Source: an uncultured Lachnospiraceae bacterium
GTDB lineage: Bacteria > Bacillota > Clostridia > Lachnospirales > Lachnospiraceae
Reading direction: 5' to 3'
Assembly: GCA_934351765.1 (NCBI GenBank)
Contig: CAKRJM010000067.1
Location: forward strand, 1 to 10,238
Length of the DNA: 10,238 bases
In this document: one piece after another, positions 1-7,851 of the stretch
Numbering within the stretch: the stretch's first letter is position 1
How the letters are laid out: each line of letters begins with the position of its first letter
Made by a program: the position numbers and the translations under genes
The notes under the pieces: model-generated
Database searches by the model: none
Told to the model about the DNA's origin: nothing
Seen by the model: the letters and a program-made list of their open reading frames with translations, nothing else

Positions 1-1473
1 CTTGGTCTGTCCCTCCGCATCGGTACAGGTTACCTTGATATAAGTGGACTGGGACGAATCCAGGTTGATGGTGATATACCCGTCCGCACCGGCCTGGCTC
101 TTCATCTCATTGGTTCCGTACCGGTTGGTCATAAGGATACTGGTGATCTCCTCCAGCCCCGTCTCCACAGAACAGCGCACCCGGAACCGAAACTCATTAG
201 ACTGAGACGAATATTCTTTTCGGCTCCGACCGCCGAACTTCCTTTCGGCCTGCGTATAGTTATCGGAAATGGTCTCACTGAATGCAGGGCTTTCAAAGGT
301 TAAAACAAAGTGATCGACCTTATAGTGGAGCGTACACTGGAACACCTGCTGGTTGGCGCCAGCCTGTCCGGCCGTCACCTTCAGGGTATTCTTATTTCCG
401 ACGGTCAGTGCCAGATCATACCGCCCGCCCCCGGAGCCTGACAGCTTTTTATTATTGAGACGGACAATGGCATCGGAGGTAATATCCTCTATCCGCCCGC
501 TCCTCGAGCGCTTTGCTGAGATCCGGATCGGATACGTTCCATCATAGGTTTCCACTGTAGAACCGTTTCCGAGCAGCTCCCCGGTACTGGCATTATAAAC
601 CTCCAGAAGCACCGCATTGTCCGGCAAATAGTACAGCGTATAGCTCTTGGACGGTGCATCGATCTGGTTATGCTTCTTATCCCGGAACCGGAGCGTCACC
701 GTTACTTTATTGGCGATCCCCTCCTGTAAGGTCAGGCTGTCGCTGGCCTTACAGGAACGGCTGGTTCCGTTTAACGAAACCGTCATGCTTACCAGAGTCA
801 GCTGTTTTCCCTTTTCCGTCAGCGTAATACGGAACGGGTACTCCGGGGTCTGAACAATTTCTCCGTCCTTGATATCCGTGGTGAACAGCTCCTCTGAAGC
901 GTTGGGATCCAGCGTCGTCTGATTTCCGCCGTCACTGGGCACCTGACCGGAGCTGCCGCCGGGCTGACTGCCGCCTCCGGTTCCCTGATTGCCGGAGTTA
1001 CCGCTGTCCCCTGCCTGATTTCCCGGATTTTCCGAGGTCTGGCTCTTATGGATCAGTGACATAAGGCTGTCATCAATGGTCGATGAGCCCGAAAGGAACT
1101 GGTTCAGCCTGGAGTTATCCGTTGTCTGCCGGGTCTGGCTCTGATCAGTCTGCTCCGGCTCACGATCCGACGGCTGCTCCTGGTTCTGCGACTCAGAATC
1201 CGTCTCCTCTTCCTGCTTCTGTTCCTGTTCGCTCACAGAGTTTTCCGTGTCTCCCGTATGGATATTGGCATTCTCCACGCCTGCCAGCTTCTCCTGATCC
1301 ATGGCAAGTGTGGAGGAGGTCAGATACATGTGGGACGCGTCTGAATCCTTTGTTTCCATGGGGTTTTCCGGAGAGGTCCTTCCAGACAAAAAAATCAACA
1401 CCAGAAACAGCACTGCCATTCCTGCCGCCGCGATCGATCTCAGCTTCTTTTTCCACCCTGAAGTATTTCCCAT
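1..1473 (-). CDS. Membrane-anchored Ig-like repeat surface protein, C-terminus off the window
   Basis: The frame is open from an ATG at 1471-1473 to the left edge: 491 visible codons and no stop, so the C-terminus is missing. Residues 8-14 are basic (WKKKLRS) and 15-30 form one hydrophobic segment with no clear signal-peptidase site, which suggests an uncleaved anchor with the rest outside the cell. Residues 31-150 are polar and rich in Glu, Gln, Ser and Asp; 150-190 are a Gly/Asn/Ser linker. From about 197 on, the pattern suggests at least three beta-sandwich Ig-like repeats (about 197-283, 310-386 and 424-491), with cues such as VSLNGTSRS followed by LTLQEG and VTVTLRFRD. An AAGGAG sits 10 nt before the ATG. 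It is the last visible gene of the cluster, 129 bp after the membrane cohesin gene. I do not recognise a named family. The missing part may hold a diagnostic domain. The gene call is firm; the function is unknown. Confidence 0.85.
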   Translation of the reverse strand, partial: MGNTSGWKKKLRSIAAAGMAVLFLVLIFLSGRTSPENPMETKDSDASHMYLTSSTLAMDQEKLAGVENANIHTGDTENSVSEQEQKQEEETDSESQNQEQPSDREPEQTDQSQTRQTTDNSRLNQFLSGSSTIDDSLMSLIHKSQTSENPGNQAGDSGNSGNQGTGGGSQPGGSSGQVPSDGGNQTTLDPNASEELFTTDIKDGEIVQTPEYPFRITLTEKGKQLTLVSMTVSLNGTSRSCKASDSLTLQEGIANKVTVTLRFRDKKHNQIDAPSKSYTLYYLPDNAVLLEVYNASTGELLGNGSTVETYDGTYPIRISAKRSRSGRIEDITSDAIVRLNNKKLSGSGGGRYDLALTVGNKNTLKVTAGQAGANQQVFQCTLHYKVDHFVLTFESPAFSETISDNYTQAERKFGGRSRKEYSSQSNEFRFRVRCSVETGLEEITSILMTNRYGTNEMKSQAGADGYITINLDSSQSTYIKVTCTDAEGQTK

Positions 1474-1483
1474 AAAAACAAAA

Positions 1484-1489
1484 CTCCTT
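1484..1489 (-). promoter_or_regulatory. Ribosome binding site of the 1-1473 gene
   Basis: On the minus strand AAGGAG lies 10 nt before the ATG at 1473, a close match to the 16S rRNA tail. It supports the start choice and lies 6 nt downstream of a GC-rich hairpin. Confidence 0.7.
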
Positions 1490-1495
1490 TTTATA

Positions 1496-1523
1496 CCGGC
1501 TCCGCCCCGGAGGACAGAGCCGG
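1496..1523 (-). promoter_or_regulatory. Inverted repeat in the leader of the 1-1473 gene
   Basis: CCGGCTC and GAGCCGG form a perfect 7-bp stem around a 14-nt loop, 6 nt upstream of the Shine-Dalgarno. The minus-strand sequence after it is TATAAAAAGGAG, not a T tract, so it does not look like an intrinsic terminator. A TATGAT hexamer directly upstream (1524-1529) resembles a -10 box, but I find no good -35, so an internal promoter here is only possible. The hairpin could stabilise the mRNA end, tune translation, or be incidental in GC-rich DNA. Confidence 0.3.
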
Positions 1524-1602
1524 ATCATACAATCTTAATCTTCCCCGGACGAACCTCACAGCCTCTGCGTGTTCCACCTGCGGGGACTTTCTTTTTTATT
1601 TC

Positions 1603-2637
1603 TTATTTTGCAGCGTTCTTCTTTCTTACCAGAACGGCTGCAAGAGCGCTGCCGGCGATCACAATCACGAGAATCGCAGCAATCCAGACCACAGCCGAGC
1701 TGCTTTTTGCGGAAACCGCAACCTGTTCATTTTCTCCAGATTCTGCGGTTCCATCTGCGGTTTCTCCGGTCTTTGCCGTCTCTCCTGCCTTCATGGTCTC
1801 TCCATCTGCTCCGGTTCCCAGTGTCTCACCAGTAGCTGTTTTGTCCGAAGACCCGGAACCATCTGCCTGCACTCCGGAACCATCCGCCATACCGCTCCCG
1901 CCGGGAACCTGGCTGTTTCCTGCACCGGTCTGTCCGGAAGCCTGATTTCCTCCGGTCTGTCCGGAAGTTCCTCCGGCAGACTGGCCACCTGTGGACTTGC
2001 CGCCTGTGGTTCCGCCGCCGGTAGTTCCTCCCGTAGTTCCGCCGCCTGCCGGGATCTCTTCTACGGCTTTATAACCGCAGAGTCCGCAGATGACGGTCTT
2101 GGAACCAGCTTCCGTTTTCGTGGCCTGCTTGGTGACCTCCTCGTGGAGATCTCCGTGGGCAATGGTCACGATCGCCGTCAGGTTTTTCTTTCCGGTGCTG
2201 GCGCTGGCCGTGGAGGAATACAGATCCTTCGTCGTCACAGACACCGGTGCCGGCTGGCATTTCAGCACCTTGAACTTTAAGTTGATGGTCACCTCATGAA
2301 ACTCGCTCATGGTAATGAATCCATAATTGCCGCCCGCCGTGCTCATGTCCGATCCGAGGGAATTGGACGCCCCCAGATATTCCAGAACACTGGTATCATA
2401 AAGCGCTCCGTTCTCGTCATTCAGTTTTCCGACGGCGCCGCGCAGCCCGTCGCTGCTGGAGATGGTGATCGGGATCTCGATCTCCTCCCCAACTTTCGCG
2501 TCAGGCACATCTCCGATGGAAACCGTCATTGTCGGTTCCGCCGCTTTTACTTCTCCCATGCCGGGGACCAGCAGCGCAGACGCCAGCATACAAGCCGTGC
2601 CGAGCGCCGCCAGCCATTTTCTTATTTTCTTCATCAC
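1603..2637 (-). CDS. Membrane-anchored cohesin-domain protein
   Basis: A 344-residue surface protein. Residues 1-33 are a signal peptide (basic MMKKIRK, hydrophobic core, cleavage probably after VKAA). Residues 35-161 resemble a cohesin, the receptor for dockerins: IPITI strand, LRGAVGKL, VLEYLGAS, GGNYGFIT, then LKFK and KDLY strands. About two thirds of the best-conserved 76 residues match the cohesin-like domain of the gene upstream. Residues 161-197 are a small module with CGLCG, like a worn copy of the Cys-x-x-Cys-Gly modules of clostridial surface proteins. Residues 198-310 are a Gly/Thr/Ser/Gln linker. Residues 315-337 are a hydrophobic helix followed by RKK, with no LPxTG, so it is probably held directly in the membrane. 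The GTG at 2635-2637 overlaps the upstream TAG by one base; the ATG right after it (2632-2634) is an equally plausible start. Translational coupling is likely. It probably displays the dockerin proteins encoded upstream. The cohesin call is by pattern only. Confidence 0.85.
   Translation of the reverse strand: MMKKIRKWLAALGTACMLASALLVPGMGEVKAAEPTMTVSIGDVPDAKVGEEIEIPITISSSDGLRGAVGKLNDENGALYDTSVLEYLGASNSLGSDMSTAGGNYGFITMSEFHEVTINLKFKVLKCQPAPVSVTTKDLYSSTASASTGKKNLTAIVTIAHGDLHEEVTKQATKTEAGSKTVICGLCGYKAVEEIPAGGGTTGGTTGGGTTGGKSTGGQSAGGTSGQTGGNQASGQTGAGNSQVPGGSGMADGSGVQADGSGSSDKTATGETLGTGADGETMKAGETAKTGETADGTAESGENEQVAVSAKSSSAVVWIAAILVIVIAGSALAAVLVRKKNAAK
1903..2046 (-). repeat. Low-complexity Gly/Thr/Ser/Gln linker repeats
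   Basis: This part of the membrane cohesin gene (residues 198-245) encodes imperfect short repeats of the type GGTTGG, GGKSTGGQSAGG and SGQTGG. The DNA repeats GGTACTACCGG-like units. It is a flexible spacer between the cohesin and the membrane helix, and a likely site of length change by slippage. Confidence 0.75.
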
Positions 2638-3938
2638 TATTTGATCAATACTCCGTTGGCGTCAAAGGTATACTGCACACCATCGATGGTAACGGTTCCG
2701 GTAACAGCCACATAGGTTTCCGGGTCATAGTACATCGTCCAGTCGCCAAGCTTGCACCAGCCGCTCATCAGAGAACCGTCAGGCTGGAACCAGTACTTCT
2801 TACCGTTGATCACTTCGGTTCTGGATCTCAGGATCTCCACGCCGTTCTCATCGAACAGGTAAGCCTTTCCGTCCACATGAGTGATTCCGGTTGCTGCTTC
2901 ATAAGTCTCCGGATCAAAGTACATCTGCCAGTTTGCAAGACGGAGCCAGCCGGACTGTGCAACGCCTTCGTCATTGACATAATACTTCTTGCCGTTGATA
3001 ACCGGGGTGTTGTTCTTGATCAGAACACCGTTCTCATCGAATACATAAGGCTTTCCGTCGATCATGGTAAGTCCGGTTGCGCCCACATAGGTCTCCGGAT
3101 CGTAGTACATCGTCCAGTCGCCAAGCTTGCACCAGCCGCTCATCAGAGAACCGTCAGGCTGGAACCAGTACTTCTTGCCATCGATCACTTCGGTTCTGGA
3201 TCTCAGGATCTCCACACCATTATTATCAAACAGGTACGCCTTTCCGTCCACATGAGTGATTCCGATTGCTGCTTCATAGGTTTCTGGATCAAAATACATC
3301 TGCCAGTCTGCAAGGCGGAGCCAGCCGGACTGTGCAATACCATCTTCATTTACATAATATTTCTTACCGTTGATAACAGGAGTTGCACCATGAATCAGAT
3401 CACCACTCTCATCGTAAACATAAGGAATGCCTTTTACAAACGCCAGGCCGGGGCCGCGGCGTACACTTACCGTGGATACCAGGGTGGTTTTTTCGCTGTC
3501 AGCATCTGCGGTAGAGAAATACAGATCCTTTACCGTCACCTTCAAATCCTCACCGGGATCCTGCAACAACTTGAACTTTAAATCAATGGTTCCGCTCTTG
3601 AATGCAGAGGTTGTGATAAATCCGAAGTTTCCTCCGGCGATGCTCACCGTACCACCTACACTGGTTGATGCTCCCAGATACTCCAGGGATTTGGAATCAT
3701 ACAGTGCTCCGTTTTCATCATTCAGCTTGCCCAAAGCGCCTCGTAAGTCGCTCTCGCTGCTGAACGAAATCGGAATGGTAAATTCCTCTCCAATTCGCGC
3801 GGATACATTCGCGATGCTGGTTTCTACAACAGGCTTTTCAGCCGCTGCCTTTACTTCCTTCACGCCAGGTGCCAGAAGTACGGAAACCGCCATCAGCGCC
3901 GCACCGGCTGCTGCCAGCCATTTTTTTGTCATCTTCAT
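2637..3938 (-). CDS. Secreted cohesin-domain protein with cell-wall-binding repeats
   Basis: A complete 433-residue protein. Residues 1-32 are a signal peptide (MKMTKKW, hydrophobic core, VKAAA). Residues 36-161 are a cohesin-like beta sandwich very close to that of the next gene: IGEEFTIPI, LRGALGKL, LEYLGAS, GGNFGFIT, IDLKFKLL and KDLYFST. Residues 165-433 are aromatic repeats of the choline/glucan-binding type, with recurring SGW, DWxMYxDPETY, VINGKKY, DGKAYLFD and WFQPDGSLMSGW. They are arranged as two long units of about 125 residues. Such repeats in other Bacillota bind choline-decorated teichoic acids or glucans; the ligand here is unknown. There is no membrane helix or sortase signal, so attachment probably relies on the repeats. 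The ATG at 3936-3938 follows a doubled Shine-Dalgarno. The stop touches the start of the membrane cohesin gene. With the upstream dockerin genes, the likely role is a wall-bound receptor for the dockerin propeller proteins. Confidence 0.88.
   Translation of the reverse strand: MKMTKKWLAAAGAALMAVSVLLAPGVKEVKAAAEKPVVETSIANVSARIGEEFTIPISFSSESDLRGALGKLNDENGALYDSKSLEYLGASTSVGGTVSIAGGNFGFITTSAFKSGTIDLKFKLLQDPGEDLKVTVKDLYFSTADADSEKTTLVSTVSVRRGPGLAFVKGIPYVYDESGDLIHGATPVINGKKYYVNEDGIAQSGWLRLADWQMYFDPETYEAAIGITHVDGKAYLFDNNGVEILRSRTEVIDGKKYWFQPDGSLMSGWCKLGDWTMYYDPETYVGATGLTMIDGKPYVFDENGVLIKNNTPVINGKKYYVNDEGVAQSGWLRLANWQMYFDPETYEAATGITHVDGKAYLFDENGVEILRSRTEVINGKKYWFQPDGSLMSGWCKLGDWTMYYDPETYVAVTGTVTIDGVQYTFDANGVLIK
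2640..3383 (-). repeat. Two tandem 375-bp repeats encoding wall-binding modules
   Basis: Unit 1 covers 3009-3383 (residues 186-310) and unit 2 covers 2640-3008 (residues 311-433). The period is 375 bp, or 125 codons. Long stretches are identical at the DNA level, for example around 2751 and 3126. Protein differences are few, such as NEDGIAQ against NDEGVAQ and DNNGVEI against DENGVEI. The last few residues of unit 2 diverge. The high DNA identity suggests a recent duplication or ongoing gene conversion. Confidence 0.88.
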
Positions 3939-3948
3939 GTTTGAAAAT

Positions 3949-3960
3949 CTCCTTTCTCCT
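3949..3960 (-). promoter_or_regulatory. Doubled Shine-Dalgarno of the wall-binding cohesin gene
   Basis: The minus strand reads AGGAGAAAGGAG. The proximal AAGGAG is 10 nt before the ATG at 3938, and a second AGGAG lies just upstream. A small inverted repeat, TTACC and GGTAA (3960-3975) with a 6-nt loop, abuts the distal copy. This suggests strong translation of the receptor compared with the dockerin genes, whose visible ribosome site is weaker. Confidence 0.6.
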
Positions 3961-4051
3961 TACCATCTTCGGTAAATTCTATCTTTTTATTTCACTAGAG
4001 GTGTTTCTCATGCTTGATAAAGCTCATTAATTTCTGTATATGATCAGCCAT

Positions 4052-7000
4052 TTAGCCACCAGTCACCTGATCCAGGAGCACAACAAGATCCGTCATGCTG
4101 ATGGTTCCGTCTTCGTTCAGATCGCCAACGGAAGCATCCACCTGATCTCCGGCTGTCAAACGATCCAGGAACGCGACCACATCGGTCAAGTTTATTTTCC
4201 CGTCTCCGTTCAGATCTCCTTTTTTTAATTCCGGCGGATCCGGCTCTGTCGATCCGTCATAGGCCGGGACATCGACCCGGATTCCGCTGCTCCAGCGCTG
4301 TGCATAGCTCATCTCATAAAGATAAACCACACTTTCAGCTGCCGTAAAGCCCTCCAGCATGACCAGGTTTTCTCCCTGCTTTACCGCGATCCGCTGTCCG
4401 TCCCGCTTCATGACGCTCGCGCTGGGAATCGGATTGCTGGAAGCTCTGATGTCCGGAAGGTAATAAAGATACCCGTCCATGGAAGCGTTGATCCGTAAAA
4501 GGACTCCTTTCTTTCCACGGTTCACCACCGCCTGAAAACCGGCAGTAAGCTTCGGCAGGTCATTGTTTCTGGAAAGTGTCAGATCATAATCCTGCTTTTT
4601 CTTTCCGTCCTCTGCCGTCACCGTAATCCGAAGCTCCACCGGAGCATCACCTGCCGCCTTTACCTTGTAGCGGGTCCGGATTCCTCCGTCCAGCACTGCC
4701 GCAAGCGGTTCCAGCTCCGTTCCATCCTCCACCTGAAGGGCTCCGCTTAACACCGTTACCTTCATGGTAGAGCCTGCGTCCTTTGGAAGCACCGGCCAGA
4801 TATAATAGAAATCATAATCTCCGTTTCCGAAGATCGAGGACCTGTATTCGGTCCGTCCCTGCGTAAAGGCCGGTTCCAGCTCCATGTCCATAATTCCAAG
4901 GATCTCCGAATAGCTGACCTGAAGATTTTCCAGGGAGGTATCCGTATGCTGGCGGCGGATCCGGAACTGATAGCTTCGGAGCTGTCCGTTTTTCATTAAG
5001 ACCACCTCGGTCTCCAGAGGCTCCTCACCAAGCTGATATGTTTTCTCTGTCCGCGCTTCGCCGTCCAGAAAAACCTCTGCGCCCTCATTGCCATAAAACC
5101 GGATTACGGCTTCCTCACAGTCAGAAAGCACCACGATTTCATGATTCACCGCCTGGCGGTCAAAGGCCGCGCCTCCGTCCAGAACGGCTCCTTCTGTCTG
5201 TAATTCCACCCGGTCCAGATAAACATCCGACGGCTTCAGGGCATACATCCAGGACGATTCATACCGGAAATACAGCCGCCCGGCCGAATCCACCAGGACA
5301 CTTCCGCCGCCGCTTCCGGCCACCTCGTTCTGCTGGTAGAGCACGCCGCTTCCGGGACCCGGCTCCGTGGCTCCCGCCTGATCCTTAATGAGGTATACTC
5401 TTCCGTCTGTGCTGTCCGTCGTATAATACAGATAGACATAGCCCTCGGTTTTCTCATAAGCCGTTGAAAGCGTTCCGCTGCCCTTGGGGCAGGCCGTAAG
5501 CTCCGTCCGGTAAGCCAAAGAAAGGCTTCCATCCTTCTCCAGATTTATTACATTCAGATAATACGGCGGCGTTACCACCTGGTAGGTATCCACGGACGCG
5601 CTTGCCACATAGATCCGGTTTTTATAAAGCACCGGCGTTCCGTAGACCGTTCCTCCGGTCGGATACGCCGAAGCCTTTCCGGTATCCAGCGTCCCGTCCT
5701 CTGCCAGCGGATAGCTGCACAGATATCCTTTGTCCGTTGCAAACCAGATCCGCCCGCTGCCGTAACAGATTCCGGTGGAAATGATCCCCTGCTCAGCCGG
5801 CAGGGAAAACTTCTGAAGTGTCACCCCTGTCGTTTTATTCAGACAGTAGACCGTTCCGGACCGGCCTGACGCATACAGGCAGGTGTCTCCGGTATAGACA
5901 CCGGTACGATAATAACCGCCGCTGTCGTACCGCCTCCAGATAGCCGTTTTCTTTTCGTCGCTCTTGTCCGGCTCCTCATCAGCCGCCGAAAGGCAGACCA
6001 GATTTCCGTCGGCAAACCCGGCGTAAAGATACCCGGAATCATAACGAAGCGCCGTGGCCGCATTGCCGCCGATGGTATCCTGGTAACGCCAGAGCGGTTC
6101 CAGTGTCTTTGCATGAAAACACTGAAGCCTCCCCTCCGTCTGAGGAACAATAATCATACCGGCTGCATACAGAGGCTTGACAAAGGTACTGTTCCCCGGC
6201 CCCTGCATGGTCACGCTCTTTTCAATTTCTCCGGTTTCTTTGTTCAGATACACCAGCTGATTTCCATAGAAGCAGCAGATATAATCCTCTACCAGGATTC
6301 CGTCGCTTAAACTTCCCAGCGCATCCGAGTTCTTCCCGTATTTCTGCTTCCATAAAATCTCGGTATTATTGGCCGAAGACGGCGTCGGCGCCGACACGAT
6401 ATTTAAGTTCTCCGCCGTTTTCCAGTAGCTGCCCCATTCCGAGGCAAGCTCCTCCAGCGTATTGTCCACACTCTTTTCCAGCCGGAATTCGAGCTTTTCT
6501 TCTTTTCCGCCGATGAGGCTTCCGCTCTGACTCTGATAGCCGGGTGCTGAAACCGTATAGGTGTAGGAGGCATCTTTGATCACTTCATAGCGGCCATCAA
6601 CCGGATCGATCTGCTCTCCGTTTTCATCATAAAGCGCAAATACGGCCGTCTCCGGTTCCAGATTGACCGTCAGGTAACAGGCCTCATCCACATAAACGGT
6701 CAAAACATACTCATAGGGAACCGAGTTTCCTCCGTCCCCGGATTTCAAAACCGCTTTTACCACACCCTGCGACAGAGAAAGACGATAGCTTCCGTTTTCC
6801 GCCGGCTCGCCGTTGACCGTCTGGAGCGTATGATAGGATTCCGCGCCCTTCAGGCCAAGCTCCAGTTCCTTCATAGAGGACGGCACATGAAGACTGTACG
6901 CATATGTCGTTTTTACAAAGGACGGCGTATAGGAAAGCGTCTCTCCCGTCTCACTCTTCACCGAAAGCCCGCCCAGATACGAACCGCGGACCACATGGAT

Positions 7001-7771
7001 CACATACTCTTCTGTTTTTGTTCCGTCAGAGACCGTGATGAGAAGTTCCCGTCTGTCGGTATTGTAAGACTTGATCAGATACCCCGCCGTTCTCGAAGAA
7101 AGGGAGGTCGTCACGTCGGTACTCACCGGGATCTCCACCGGATTTCCCGTCATGGCATCCTCAAAGGACGCCACGATGGAGGTTGTCTCCGGAAGATCAT
7201 CCCGGAGCACCGGCCGGACAAACACCGCAAGCGCACTTTCCGGGATCCGAAGAGTATATTCCCGGCTTCCTGCCTCCAGCTCCGTCAGCTCATACCGTCG
7301 GCTTCCGGAGCTGTTCTGCATAAATAAAAGACTTTCCAGCATCGGTTCCTGCACCGTTACCAGAACCCGGCAGGACGCTGTAAACGAGCCGGCCCGTACC
7401 ATCACCGTAGCAGAACCGCCCGTACCCTCCGGGGCCATGACAACTGCCTCGGTTCCGTTTCCGGAAACAGTCACCACCGCCGGATCATCCGATTCCCAGG
7501 TAATTTCCGGTGAAGCATCGGTTCCCTCCGGAAGAAGCACTGCCGTCAAAGATGCCGTTTCTCCGGTTTTCATGATCAGAGTTTTTTTATTAAGTGTGAT
7601 TCCCTTCAGGGAACTGTCAGACTGCGTCTGTATATCCTGCATCGTCTGCTCTGTTTGTAGAGTTTCTTCCGCCGCATACGCCTGATGTCGGGAGAAAGGC
7701 AGGGAGGATACCAGCATCAGCACTGCAAGAGTAAACGCTGTTCTCCGTTTTTTCCATTTCCTGTTTCTCAT
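4052..7771 (-). CDS. Secreted PQQ-like beta-propeller protein with C-terminal type I dockerin
   Basis: A complete 1239-residue exported protein. Residues 1-34 are a signal peptide (MRNRKWKKRR, hydrophobic core, AYAA). Residues 55-140 resemble a bacterial Ig-like group 2 domain (GITLNKKTLIMKTGE, ITWESDDPAVVTV). Residues 145-262 and 264-362 look like cadherin-like beta sandwiches (YTLRIP, YAYSLHVP, EYVLTV). Residues 364-432 resemble a PEGA-type domain (YTYTVSAPGYQ). Residues 465-845 form a PQQ-like propeller of about eight blade segments (VYLNKETGEIEKSV, LQCFHAKTLEPLWRY, VYCLNKTTGV). Three more beta domains follow (848-942, 944-1070, 1072-1172). Residues 1185-1239 are a type I dockerin with two calcium loops: D1186/N1188/D1190/N1194/D1197 and D1217/N1219/D1221/S1225/D1228. 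No catalytic motif or enzyme domain is recognisable, so the propeller is more likely a binding or scaffold unit than a quinoprotein enzyme. From the wall-bound and membrane cohesins downstream, I infer that it is held on the surface by cohesin binding. It is a paralogue of the upstream gene. Confidence 0.9.
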   Translation of the reverse strand: MRNRKWKKRRTAFTLAVLMLVSSLPFSRHQAYAAEETLQTEQTMQDIQTQSDSSLKGITLNKKTLIMKTGETASLTAVLLPEGTDASPEITWESDDPAVVTVSGNGTEAVVMAPEGTGGSATVMVRAGSFTASCRVLVTVQEPMLESLLFMQNSSGSRRYELTELEAGSREYTLRIPESALAVFVRPVLRDDLPETTSIVASFEDAMTGNPVEIPVSTDVTTSLSSRTAGYLIKSYNTDRRELLITVSDGTKTEEYVIHVVRGSYLGGLSVKSETGETLSYTPSFVKTTYAYSLHVPSSMKELELGLKGAESYHTLQTVNGEPAENGSYRLSLSQGVVKAVLKSGDGGNSVPYEYVLTVYVDEACYLTVNLEPETAVFALYDENGEQIDPVDGRYEVIKDASYTYTVSAPGYQSQSGSLIGGKEEKLEFRLEKSVDNTLEELASEWGSYWKTAENLNIVSAPTPSSANNTEILWKQKYGKNSDALGSLSDGILVEDYICCFYGNQLVYLNKETGEIEKSVTMQGPGNSTFVKPLYAAGMIIVPQTEGRLQCFHAKTLEPLWRYQDTIGGNAATALRYDSGYLYAGFADGNLVCLSAADEEPDKSDEKKTAIWRRYDSGGYYRTGVYTGDTCLYASGRSGTVYCLNKTTGVTLQKFSLPAEQGIISTGICYGSGRIWFATDKGYLCSYPLAEDGTLDTGKASAYPTGGTVYGTPVLYKNRIYVASASVDTYQVVTPPYYLNVINLEKDGSLSLAYRTELTACPKGSGTLSTAYEKTEGYVYLYYTTDSTDGRVYLIKDQAGATEPGPGSGVLYQQNEVAGSGGGSVLVDSAGRLYFRYESSWMYALKPSDVYLDRVELQTEGAVLDGGAAFDRQAVNHEIVVLSDCEEAVIRFYGNEGAEVFLDGEARTEKTYQLGEEPLETEVVLMKNGQLRSYQFRIRRQHTDTSLENLQVSYSEILGIMDMELEPAFTQGRTEYRSSIFGNGDYDFYYIWPVLPKDAGSTMKVTVLSGALQVEDGTELEPLAAVLDGGIRTRYKVKAAGDAPVELRITVTAEDGKKKQDYDLTLSRNNDLPKLTAGFQAVVNRGKKGVLLRINASMDGYLYYLPDIRASSNPIPSASVMKRDGQRIAVKQGENLVMLEGFTAAESVVYLYEMSYAQRWSSGIRVDVPAYDGSTEPDPPELKKGDLNGDGKINLTDVVAFLDRLTAGDQVDASVGDLNEDGTISMTDLVVLLDQVTGG

Positions 7772-7782
7772 GTTTTTCCCTG

Positions 7783-7788
7783 CCTTTC
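7783..7788 (-). promoter_or_regulatory. Weak ribosome binding site of the 4052-7771 gene
   Basis: GAAAGG lies 11 nt before the ATG at 7771, with a purine-rich GGCAGGG stretch between. It is the best available Shine-Dalgarno in the 80-bp gap. Together with the following RNRKWKKRR signal-peptide start it supports this ATG. Confidence 0.4.
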
Positions 7789-7851
7789 TTTTCCCGGTCT
7801 GAAGCTCATGCTATTAAAACAATGCAGCATCCAGGATTTTAAAAACTTCTT

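Noticed and set aside
1603..1720. Sortase anchoring of the membrane cohesin
   Set aside because: The C-terminus has a hydrophobic helix and basic tail but no LPxTG or close variant before it.
1301..1945. A 214-codon plus-strand open frame across the 1474-1602 gap
   Set aside because: It is antisense to two well-supported genes and Pro/Ser/Thr-rich, as expected from reading Gly-rich linker codons backwards.
2529..3581. A 350-codon plus-strand open frame
   Set aside because: It is fully antisense to the wall-binding cohesin gene and the start of the membrane cohesin gene, and owes its length to the tandem repeat and GC-rich third positions. Its product has no signal peptide or recognisable domain and the repeated segments simply mirror the true repeats.
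3960..3975. TTACC/GGTAA hairpin as a transcription terminator after the 4052-7771 gene
   Set aside because: The stem is only 5 bp, not GC-rich, and is followed on the minus strand by the ribosome binding site rather than a T run.
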